Shown here: piece after piece, positions 33,342 to 43,513 of the stretch
How positions within the stretch are numbered: position 1 is the stretch's first letter
Layout: the number at the start of each line of letters is the position of its first letter
Assembly (NCBI RefSeq): GCF_022605165.1
Contig: NC_063070.1
Coordinates: 620,001-684,000 of the forward strand
DNA: 64,000 bases
Direction of reading: 5' to 3'
Source of the DNA: Purpureocillium takamizusanense
Taxonomy: Eukaryota; Ascomycota; Sordariomycetes; Hypocreales; Ophiocordycipitaceae
Program-made: the position numbers and the translations under genes
Notes under the pieces: model-generated
What the model was told of the DNA's origin: nothing
What the model saw: only the letters and a program-made list of their open reading frames with translations
Databases searched by the model: none

Positions 33342-34741
33342 TCAGTCCGCCAACTGGGTATAATGCGAAACTTGCCAGCACAGCAAGTCTCTGGTCGCAA
33401 TGGCATCCTCGACGCTATCATGACCTTGGCCCTTTACCTGGATGATTCTGTTAAGCCGATCAAGGGTCAAGGCCTTGAGCGAAAGCCCTCCTTCAGCTTG
33501 CGGCGCCGTCTTCCCTTCGTTGTCATTGCTTGCCTCAAGAGAAACGCCACCATCTTCACTATCGCGCTCACCATGGTTGACTTGCGTTGCCTGCATTGCC
33601 TTGGTGGCCTCTGCCATCTCTCGTTCCATCCGCCGCCTTTTCATTTCGACCATCAATGTGTCTATTATCACCGTGTGAATCCAGCGCAGGGAAGTCAAGT
33701 CCGACTGGGCGCCATGGCCAACTACAATAGTCTTTGGGTCGACAAATCGCCATATCGCCTCTCTGGCCGCTTGACGACCGTCAAGACAGGTGCGGCGCCG
33801 GCGGGCGTTTTCCATCATTTGCCGAGTGATGCCAGAGTAGCGCGTGTTATAATGGGCCATCGGGACGTTCGGCGACACGAGCTTGTCGAGGAGCACTTCA
33901 CGAGTGAAGAAGTCGATGACCGAGACGCGTATCAGTTCCGACTCACCCGAGGCCGCATTGCCCATCTCGCAGTCAATGACGACGGCAGTCGCCGGGCGTG
34001 TAGCACGTGAAGCTGCAGGGGTAGCGAAGAACTCCCAGTTCTCCTCCAGCTCGCCGCCACGGTAGGCACGTGGCGTGTGGTTCTCATGGCTAGTGCAGGG
34101 TTTCGCCATGATGGCCTGGTTACAGCAAGTCCATTTCTACCATGGGCCGAGTCAGCTATCCCATAGAGACTATCAAGAGCAGGCGACGTTATGGACGCGT
34201 TACCCTGTAAGCGACCTTGCCAGGATGGAACGTGCAGCGGGCGCTCGTCATTTTGTCCTCCTCTGGCAACGCATCTTGGCTGGTCGCGTTCTTGCTGCTG
34301 TCGTAATGAGTGTCAGAGCGGCGAGCTGAGGCGTGCGTGCTGAAATTCTTTGCGCCATTCTTCGCATGCTGGGCCACTGGACCATCACGGCCAGCAAACG
34401 AGGCAACCTGTCTTGTGGCCTGCAACCTGTCCCGGCCTTTGAGAACTGCCGCGAGACCAACATCAGTCAAGACTGAGACATGAGGAAGTGGGGATAGCAC
34501 CGTTACCCTTGGAGCAGGACACGCAGCGCTTCTTCTTTGCCAGCTCCTGTGGCGAGAGCTGGTGAACTACGTAGCCCGCCTTGGCCAACTGATCTGGGCT
34601 ATGGACCAGCTGGCGTAGGCGCTGCTCGTAGTCTTGCGAGAAGGCAAGCGGGCCTTGCTCCGGTTCCGTGTGCATGGTTGTTGCGAGCGGGCCCAGGGTG
34701 TGCGACGGGCGGACAGCAGTGCTGGGCTCGTGCCCGGACAT
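33342..34741 (-). CDS. rex3: REX3-like DEDDh 3'-5' RNA exonuclease
   Basis: Three exons on the minus strand: 34741-34507, 34445-34204 and 34136-33342, giving 423 aa. The N-terminal half has a Cys/His-rich putative zinc module: C73-x2-C76 (KKKRCVSCSK), CTFHPGK (C149, H152), KWTCC (C163, C164) and PCTSHENH. The exonuclease domain has every DEDDh residue: D214 and E216 in VVIDCEMG, D305 in VVGHGAQSDL, and H398 and D403 in GHDSVEDA. Rex3 in yeast trims the 3' end of RNase MRP RNA and acts redundantly on other small RNAs; a comparable nuclear role is inferred. About 50 charged, low-complexity residues (about 322-374) interrupt the domain before LSLKALTLDRL. The start codon is the first ATG of the frame; M23 is an alternative. 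Confidence 0.87.
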
Positions 34742-36076
34742 GGCGGGTTCCGTTGAAGTGAGACTACCTGCCTACCTCGGGCGGCGACGTCTCGAGCAAC
34801 GTGACAATATTACTGGGCGGTGGCGAGCCTAGCAAGTGCAGCGTATGCCGAAAGAAATATCGACGGTGTCATGTGGCGGGGTTGATGGTGGAGAATACGT
34901 AGAGGGTCGAGAGCCTGCGATGGAGAAGTGCGATTTGGAAGGTTTGCGGCCTGAGGCGCAGGCGCGAGGCGAGGCGTGCGATACCCCGAGGTAGGTAAGT
35001 ACCTAACTAATGGGTGGCAGGTGCGAGCGAACCGCCTGCCAGCTGCCCTGCCGTGCGACTACACGAGGAGGATGGAAAGTGTGGGCAATTTTCGATGTGT
35101 GGCGGCCCCGAGATAGGATGCACCAGCCCAGCCTGCCAACCAGCCTTGCCCCAACCTTCCACCGGCCCCCAGCGCAGCTCTCGACGACGACACTCGTCGG
35201 GCCCGTTGATGCGACGACGAGATGCGACGAGATGCAATTTGATACGATGCGATGCAATGCGACGCGACGCGACGCAATGCTATGCTATGCTATGCTACGA
35301 AGTACGAGATGCTGTGTCAATGCAAGGCCAGTCAATCGGCAGGAGAAATTGAGCAAGCCGAGGCACCCAGCAGCGGCGCAGGATGGCTTCGGAAAAGAAA
35401 GAAGAAAGCACCCAAGAGAAAGAAAAAAAACCTTGTGCCGCGCCCGCGCCTAATGCACACGCTGCAGGGTGATGCCACGTAGGTAAGGTCGTTTTGCGGG
35501 CGTGCCGTGTTACCTACCCAGTACGAAGTACTCTTGCCAAGTACTTTTTTGCGGTGTACGCGGGCGTGCAACGCATCCATCCATGTACGGTACGGACTCA
35601 TGCACCACAAGGGTGGGCAGTCGGTATACTGTAGATTATCATCGTGTGCCTGCGTGCCGTTGCGATCAATACGCATGCAACAGTCCCTCTCAGGGTTCTG
35701 GGGTAGCGGCCGGCGGCGACGGCGGCGACAGCTCGTCCGCGTCCGACGTCGTCGTCGGAGGTGCCTCAGTCGCGATGCTGATTATCGCGGCGCGCGTGGG
35801 AAACGGCGAGCGAGCGAAACGTAGTGACAAAGGTAGTAGTCTAACAAGGCGGGCGTGTAAAAGCTACTAACCTAGGCATAAAGGCAAAGCCTTACGCCGT
35901 AAGCGGCCTTTACCGGGTAGGGGCTCAAACGTCGCAGTATTAGATAATAGCAAAAGGGCGCGCGACGACAAGCGCAAGACATTGCTGACGCTATTCAAGA
36001 ATGTGCCACTGCATTCTGCTGCGAAGCGCATCGACAACGGAGGACGCAACACGCCTTGTTGCCCTCCCTGCCAACC
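34742..36076. other. Divergent spacer between REX3-like and GNAT genes
   Basis: No coding frame is supported. It holds GAGGTAGGTAAGTACCTAAC (34989-35008), the degenerate ATGC/ACGC repeat tract at 35209-35300, and ACGAAGTAC copies at 35297-35305 and 35523-35531. Confidence 0.55.
35209..35300. repeat. Degenerate GATGC/GACGC/TATGC tandem tract
   Basis: About 90 bp of short overlapping units: GATGCGACGA and GATGCAAT first, then CGACG repeats, then three TATGC units. It looks like a slippage-derived simple-sequence tract. Confidence 0.7.
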
Positions 36077-36757
36077 ATGCCGCCAGACGTCGACAGACTC
36101 GTGTCCGAGGTGACAGTGCCCGACTCGACGCTCACGCCGGACCGTTCCACCACCCCTCACACCGCGGCGCCCAAGCCCGACGACATCACCATAGGCTTCG
36201 CGCCGCCGCCGGCCTCCCGGGACGTCGACTTGACCGCGCGCGTGGCGGCCCTCGTAAACAAGGTCTACTTCGACGCCGAGGCCGGCATCTTCCACGACGG
36301 CTACCACAGGACCAGCAGCGCCGAGATTGCGCAGTTTATCCAGGACCAACACCTCGTCCTCGCGCGGCTCAATCATCATGGCGCTTCACCTTCGGCCGGG
36401 GCTGGAGACGTCATTGGGTGCGTCTACGTCAAGACATTGTCGCCCACGCTCGGCGACTTCGGCATGCTGGCCCTGGACGAGACGTATCGCGGGGGTGGGC
36501 TGGGGCGAGACCTGGTGCGCTTCGCCGAGGGCCACTGCCGCCGCATCGGTTGCACCAAGATGCAGCTTGAGTTGCTCGTGCCAACCACTTTCGAGCACGC
36601 TCTCAAGACGCGAATGCAAGCTTGGTATCTGCGCATGGGCTATCGCATCGTCAAGTTAGGCAGCTTCCAGGACGAATACCCGGCGTTGGCGCCGCTTCTG
36701 ACTGGGCCGGCCGACTACAAGATATTCGAGAAGGACCTGACGCCGGGCACTCCGTAG
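36077..36757 (+). CDS. GNAT-family N-acetyltransferase
   Basis: An intronless frame of 226 aa. The first ATG is at 36077 in an AACCATGCC context; the frame upstream lacks another ATG nearby. Motif A of the GNAT fold is clear: FGMLALDETYRGGGLGRDLV, in which Y137-R-G-G-G-L-G143 forms the acetyl-CoA pyrophosphate loop, followed by AEGHCRRIGCTKMQLELLVP. A motif-B-like WYLRMGYRIV segment lies near residue 183. The first 40 residues are Thr/Pro-rich and probably disordered. The acceptor substrate cannot be read from sequence. The family ranges from small-molecule to protein N-acetyltransferases, and the length fits a small-molecule or amino-acid acetyltransferase. It stands alone in a large spacer. 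Confidence 0.85.
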   Translation: MPPDVDRLVSEVTVPDSTLTPDRSTTPHTAAPKPDDITIGFAPPPASRDVDLTARVAALVNKVYFDAEAGIFHDGYHRTSSAEIAQFIQDQHLVLARLNHHGASPSAGAGDVIGCVYVKTLSPTLGDFGMLALDETYRGGGLGRDLVRFAEGHCRRIGCTKMQLELLVPTTFEHALKTRMQAWYLRMGYRIVKLGSFQDEYPALAPLLTGPADYKIFEKDLTPGTP

Positions 36758-39700
36758 CAAGGGCAATTGATCCACTTACTTTTTCCATGTGCTCGACGTT
36801 CACGAACCTCTCTGCCTTTCCTTGCTTATTCCCCCCCCTTCGAGACATGTCTACAAAGTATATGTTGCCAGACGCCGCCACCGCCATCACCACCGAGGCG
36901 CCGCCGACGGAGCGCGGCGTGCGATAGACGGTCACGTCTATTGTACCAAGCGTGGCACTGCTCGCGCCTCCTACGGAAATATACGTCGTGAGCATGCGGC
37001 TGGCCAATAATTCTGCCGGCCGAAATTCCCCCAACAAGAAGTCGGGCCCGAATCGTCGACGAGGCTGCCGCCGTGTAGCCAGCATCGGCACCAACATCGT
37101 CATAGCTGAAGCCTTGCCGGCGCCCCCCGTTGCCAAGAGCGGCAAAGGCACGGATCGGTACTACGCTGCTGTGCCACGGTCTGGCGATGGTCGTTCATCA
37201 GGGGGTTCCTGGGGGCGCGTGGACCGCAGTGCATGACGATTGGCTTGGCCGCTGTGGAGACTTTCAGCTTCGGCCTTGCCGCCCTGCCCTTTCCCAGCAG
37301 CAGAAAGCAATTGGGCTTGCATGAGTGGTGGCAGTGGAAAGTGAGTGTTGTCAGGTTTTGGTTTGGTTTGGCTGGCAATGGAGGCGGGCGTGTGTTGGAC
37401 GCGCTAGTCTCGCGGCCGTCAACGTCTTTTCTCGGCAAGTAGCGCGCCTCGCCTCGGGCCAACGACTCGACCGACGAACTGGTTCAGTTTGCGCTGGGCA
37501 GGGCCTGGCGCTGTGTCAGACACCTTTCTGGATGCACGCCAGCCTGCGTACGTACTGTACGTACGAAGTACTAACTACTAAAGGCAAGCATGTCGGCAAG
37601 GCTAGTACCTGTCGTGCGTACGTTAGTACCTCTGGTAAATAAGGTTAGTGCCTGCCAGTAGTACTAATGCGTACCTACTAAAAGACAGACGGACAAACAG
37701 CCGAGCTGCAACGGCGGCAGAGGCATGGATGTTGTGCCGCCGCTCTACGACTTCACCCGCTGTCGATGGCACCAGCAGCGGTATTCGTTGCAGAGACAAC
37801 AGTTTGTGTGAGCGTCGAGGTCAGGTCAACCTCGGTCGATGCGTGTACCTACGCTACACGTACGTCCTCTGGAGGTCACACAGCGCGAGCAGCGGAGTCT
37901 GCGCGACGCGGGGTCATCTCCGCTCCATGTCTACCGAGACAGGGAGGGCTCGGCCGACGGCAATGACGATGTGACGTGACATGATGTATGTACGCACGTA
38001 GAGTGTAGAGTGTATTTCGCCCGCATATCGCGTGCTCCTCGAGGTTGGGCCACGGGCATGGCATGGCAAGAAAACTCTTCAGGGCCGCTGCTGCTGCTGC
38101 ATGCATGCAGGTCTCTCCGTTGCGCTCCACCGTCGAGACAAAGACAAAGCGGTGCTCGTCCGTTCCGCGACTGACATGCATGCCTCGTGGCCGCGCCGGG
38201 CGGGCACGACCGGCTGGGTCCCCATGCGGATGCAAGGTGACGGGATCATACTACGTAGGTACTCGACGACAATGACGGCAGAGGTCGAAAGGGTGGAGAG
38301 AGACGTGAAAGAGAGTGAAGGGAGAGAGCCCTGAGGCGCAGGCCAAACCTTGGGGGCGGGTGGCTGCGCACCGCCACGACACGGCGCGCTCGGGGTGCCC
38401 GGCCAAGGCCCCTGTCAACCTGAACGCGCTGGCGGGGAGCGCCCACTGTGGCGGATCCTCGGCAGCCTTAGTACTAATGGAACCAGCTAGGTCCCTACAG
38501 AGGGCACAGATGGATCCCCAATCCACGGACGCCCAGCTCGCGGAAGCATGGCATCCATGGAACCCAAGCCACGCAGAAACTGGCACCGATTCGTCTCTGG
38601 CCTATCTCTGGTCGTGGCCTCGGGACCCCGGAGCCTCTCCATACACATTCGTTGGCACGGGGCCTGGTCCCCTACTGTGGCTTAGAGACACCAGACGATC
38701 GGACTGAGAGCCGATGCGTGCAGCATCGTGCATGCGTTAGCGAGCGGACGGGAAGCCATGGCGTCCAGCTCGACGACGGAGGCGCAATGCCTTGCGATGG
38801 GACGCGCGACCGTTAAGATGGATAAAAATAAGTCTTGGCTAGCAACTACTAGTAGCAAAGAAGGAGAGTGAGGCCATTGCGAACACTTGCAGCTGCAATA
38901 ATGTACGCGAGGGGGGGGCCGAGCGGGTGGCTGTAATGACGCCTACCTTGCGAATGTCGAAATGCGTCACATGCCGGAGGAGCTGGGGAAGCAGAGACAA
39001 CGCGGGCATCCTGCCACTGCCGCGTGACTGACTGCACGGTGCCCGATGCCTGACTGACTTGACCGGAGGTCAGGAAAGGTGTGTGTGTGTTTGTGTTTTA
39101 GGTACACTGTTTGGGTATGGGAAAGTAAGTACCTACGTATCTACCTTCTGGCTGCAGAGGCTGGACGGCCTTGTCGGTATTTGGCGCTCACTACAACATG
39201 CCAGAGTAAACCGGCCGGCCGTGCAGTGCGTGCAACGCAACGCAACTATCCTCGCGCGGCGGCAGCCTCTAGTAAATCTTCTTTCTTCTACTCTCGCGTT
39301 TTTACTTGTTCTGGTCGCTTGCTCTCCATTGCTTGTACATGAGAGCATACGCAAAGGCGTCCCGAATTGGCAGCATTTGTTCAACGGCGCATCGATCGCG
39401 GGCTGGCCTTTCTTCTATGCTTGCATGGCACACCCCTCCCCTCCAACCGGCCGGACAGGCTTGCCTGTCTGTGTTGCTGCTCCCGCCCGCAAGAATCGAG
39501 GTGCATCGGGTGAGACATGATATTGAACCCCCCCGACCTAGACGGCCGGACCCCTGCACCGGCGGCACACTCTTCCATCCCATATCCCAACCCAGGGCAC
39601 CAGCAGCAGGAGCAGCACCACACCAGGTACTAACGTTACTACCTTGGTACTGCCAGAACCCAACCTCGCCAGCAATACGGCCAGCGAACAACCTCTACTG

Positions 39701-40690
39701 GAAGCACCAAACTTCCATCACCTCATCCGCACGCCCAGCACGCCCCAGGCGCCAGAGGCTCAGCACAGCACAACACAGGAGGGCCCCGACGCTCGGTCAA
39801 GCGCCCCACGCCCCCCCCCCCTCCCCCCAAGGCGGGACCGCCAGCCCGCCCGATCCAGAATGGAAGCCACGACCCCTCGCGCCAGCCTTCGTCATTACCC
39901 GACCCTTACCACATCTGGGTCGCGCTCCCCCTCCATCTCAACGGCCCAATTCCAGAGCTGCAGCACACCACAGCAAATCTTCTCCTCCTCCCCTCGCTGC
40001 CTCCGAACCGCTTCCTCCACCACCACCACCACCACGACGCAACACACACACCCTCCGGGGCATATCGCAGCATCGCACCCACGCATGAGTTCCTGGAGCG
40101 GCCGTCTTCTCGCCTTCCCCGTCGCCTGGCGCCCTGCAGACGTCACTTTACCCACACCCCCCTCCCCTGCTTTGGTGCAAGGGTGTTCCGTCCATCTCGG
40201 CTTTCTCTTGCCAGCAAGCCCTCCCCGATAGCTCCGGCTGACCGCTTTCGCGCGTGGCATCCCGAAGCCTAATAAGGCTGGGCTGGACTGGGCTGGACGG
40301 GTTGGTCGTCTCATTGTCTGTCGCAAGCGCTCTTGCACTTGCAACATTTGCTCCACCTGCATCAACCGCGCTTGAGGCTGCTGTCCCTTCCTAGCCGAGC
40401 TCGGGCCTTCATCAACAGTCGACATCATCAACACTTCCACACAGGCCTCCGGTTCGCGACGCCTCTATAAAGTATCTCTTCACCGCGCCGTATCGTTCCC
40501 ACTGGCCCAGACAGGTCAAGTGCGCCTGCCCGCTGTCCCGGACGTGCCCACTCGCAACGAGGTACTTGTCTACGAGCCCACGCGTCTACGTCTTCGTCGC
40601 GTCTCATTCGTCCCGCCATCCGGTGGACTGGCTTGCCACGACGGGCCTTGAACAACGTCAACATCGGTTTTTCAACCGACCGAGCCTGAC
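36758..40690. other. Four-kilobase spacer upstream of metacaspase
   Basis: No gene is supported. Frames at 38.3-38.7 kb and 39.3-40.2 kb are C-rich, Pro/Ser/Arg-heavy and lack domains. It carries the densest set of TACGTACGAAGTACTA-type motifs: 37546-37580, 37614-37680, 37986-38000, 38252-38267 and 39122-39142. The last 500 bp are pyrimidine-rich and probably the mca1 promoter and leader. Confidence 0.5.
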
Positions 40691-42813
40691 ATGTCAGCCT
40701 ACCCTGGCTATGGCGGCGGTGGTGGCGGAAGTGGAGGTTACGCGCCCCCGCAGCAGCAACAGCAGCACCAGCAGTATCAGGGCAACTACTACCAGTGAGC
40801 TCGACCTTCCCGACCCAAGAGCAGTACCTTGCCATGCCATGCCATGGTGACGAACAACATCTAACTGCCATCTCTCATATCCAGACAGCCGCCCCAGCAG
40901 GGTTACAACGGTTATCCCGCCCAAGGCCATACATCTCCTCAGCCCACCTACAACTATCACCAACATCCTCCTCAGCAACACTACACATATCAGGTATGAC
41001 TGATCCGTCCCAGGAAGGAGCCAGCCCAGATTGCAGCTCTGCATGTGACTCTACCGGCAGCCCTGTATAGCTGACACGCCCAACTTTAGCAATCTCCTCA
41101 GCAGCAGTACAGCGGGCATGCCCCGTTCAGCCACCCACCGCCTCCGCAGCCCAGTTTCAACTCCAGGCCGACCTCCGGTGAGATACATCGTTGGAAAAGA
41201 TATGTCCAGTCCGAGGTGTGCTGATTTGCTGCTCCTCAGGCATGCCTGCCCCGCAACATAGTCCGTATCCGCAAGGGCGACTGGTTGGACCGCCACCACC
41301 CCCCGCCGAACCCCAGCACTTCGGCCACGGCGCGCCGCAGGGCTACGCGTTCCGCTATTCCAACTGCACAGGTCGCAGGAAAGCGCTGTTGATTGGCATC
41401 AACTACTTTGGCCAGCGCGGCCAGCTTCGAGGCTGCATCAACGATGTGCGGAATATGACTGCATATCTCGTTGAGCATTTTGGCTATAAGCGGGAGGACA
41501 TGGTCATCTTGACCGACGATCAACAGAACCCCATGAGTCAACCTACCAAGCAAAACATTTTGCGCGCTATGCATTGGCTGGTCAAAGATGCCCGGCCGAA
41601 CGATTCCCTATTCTTCCACTACTCCGGTACCGTCTCCCAACGCGGGCCCTTATTTATACGCACTGCTGACCGTGAATATCAGGGCACGGCGGGCAGACTA
41701 AAGACCTGGATGGCGATGAACCAGACGGCTACGATGAAGTCATTTACCCTGTGGATTTCCGGCAAACCGGACACATCACCGATGACGAGATGCATAGGAT
41801 CATGGTACGGCCCTTGCAAGGGGGCGTGAGACTGACAGCCATCTTTGATTCCTGCCACTCGGGTACCGCCCTGGATCTCCCATACATTTACTCGACACAA
41901 GGTATCCTCAAAGAGCCCAACCTCGCCAAAGAAGCAGGCCAGGGGCTGCTTGGCGTTATTTCTTCTTACAGCCAGGGCGATCTTGGCGGCGTCGCCAACA
42001 ACATCATGAGCTTCTTCAAGAAGGCAACCAGCGGCGAAGAGGCCCACAGTCGTGCTCTGGCAACTAAGACATCCCCCGCCGATGTCATCATGCTTTCTGG
42101 CAGCAAGGACGATCAAACATCGTACGTCTACCGCTCCCCATACTATCCTTGTTTTCCTGCACAGCAAATCATATCACAACAAGCTGCATCGCTTCAGGGG
42201 TACATGTTGCCTGTCTGGTTATGAGTCGTGGAATTGTGTCTCTACCGCGGCGCAAGACGTTCACGGCGATTGGTGCAAGTGCGCCGGGTCCATACTGGAC
42301 TGAGAGGCGGCCCACAGGCTGGGCCTGGTTGAATCATGACGTCTATGCCCCCTTCTTTATCCCTTCTTTGTACTTAGTTGGTGCGCCTTGGGTGTCAAGT
42401 ACAACTTCTCAGTTGTAGCTTGGCACTCAAGGCGACGGGTTACGTTGGGACACCTTGCGTTTTAGGAGCAATGCTGCTCTCTACCTACCCCTCACCGCCA
42501 TTGCCACGAACCCTCAACTGTGCATGGATTGTGCTGACCAAATGTTACAGTGCCGATGCTACTATTGCCTCGCAAGCCACTGGTGCCATGTCCTGGGCAT
42601 TCGTTACCGCTTTGAAGAAGAACCCTCAGCAAAGCTACGTCCAGCTACTCAACAGCATTCGCGACGAGCTGGCCACCAAATACACTCAGAAGCCGCAGCT
42701 ATCTTGCAGCCATCCTCTCAGTAAGTCTGGACCGAACGTCGGCCACAGTGTCGTCCTCGTCGAAATGTTTTTCTAACCCTGGATTAGATACGAACCTGCT
42801 ATTCGTAATGTGA
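40691..42813 (+). CDS. mca1: Metacaspase (type I, C14B)
   Basis: Seven exons: 40691-40794, 40885-40993, 41090-41177, 41240-41626, 41683-42121, 42551-42720 and 42788-42813, giving 440 aa, a usual length for fungal metacaspases. Residues 1-about 130 are a Gln/Tyr/Pro/Gly-rich prodomain ([35 protein letters not shown]). The peptidase domain begins at [20 protein letters not shown]. The catalytic dyad is H231 in HYSGHGGQ and C287 in DSCHSG. The expected [17 protein letters not shown] loop is present, and the protein ends NTNLLFVM. Metacaspases cut after Arg or Lys, depend on calcium, and act in protein-aggregate clearance and cell death. Intron 5 is 429 nt, far longer than its neighbours, yet both flanks fit the family sequence ([17 protein letters not shown]). 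Confidence 0.95.
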
Positions 42814-43513
42814 GCCACAAGCTCGCTGAGCAGTAGCATCGGTAGCTATGGGCACGTACGTATTTAGCACAGTGACGTAGTGGACGCCGGCGATACGTCT
42901 CCCATCGAGATGTAATTTTCTTACACGGGTTGGCGTATATGACGTGGAGTAAGGTGTTGGATATCCCGGAGCTGGACGTAGCAGCTTGTGGATCACGGCT
43001 AGGAGATAGGGTTGAATGGTGCTCATGCGGCCACTGGAAGGTCATAATGAGAATATGGCGTCGTTGCATACGTTTCGAAAGCTTGATGGGAGCTGCGTAA
43101 TGGCATCCCGGTAACACTACAATGCGTATTCATGAAGGGGGACTCGGACGAATCGTATGCGAATGTGTCATACGAAATTGGGGTATCAGGCGAAACGCGT
43201 TGTGGAACATAAAAGCGTTTGGTTTTAACACGTTCCTGGTCGCTTCCTTGCAAAGCTGCGCTCCAAACGACAATCGTGAAGCCGTAAAACATCCCCCCCT
43301 TGTCCCGGTCCCCAAACGCCTGTGCCTTATGCCCGTCTGAAAGCCCTCCCGCGTTTCCATCAATCTTGATGCCACGCAAGCGAAAGTACAAAACCACGAA
43401 GAAGCCATGATTCGACATGCCGTCCTCGCTCGGACGACAACAACAACCCACATTGAACGCGGACTTGCAAGCAATGGCGCCATGGCGTCGCGTACGCCCC
43501 CTCCCCATCCTCC
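42814..43513. other. Convergent spacer, mca1 and spindle-pole gene
   Basis: Holds the two 3' UTRs. An open frame from the minus-strand gene can be read into this region, but only by ignoring its last intron. No separate gene is seen. Confidence 0.6.

Noticed and set aside
29799..36757. Possible secondary-metabolite cluster (monooxygenase, acetyltransferase)
   Set aside because: No backbone synthase, transporter or pathway regulator nearby; an RNA exonuclease lies between and spacing is large.
39306..40231. Two overlapping frames of 195 and 260 codons upstream of mca1
   Set aside because: C-rich, Pro/Ser/Thr/His-heavy with no domain; fits a pyrimidine-rich promoter and leader.
43360..43513. 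Longer minus-strand frame ending at 43360 as the spindle-pole protein C-terminus
   Set aside because: It reads through a phase-2 intron and gives Pro/Ser/Arg-rich nonsense instead of the PACT-like end.
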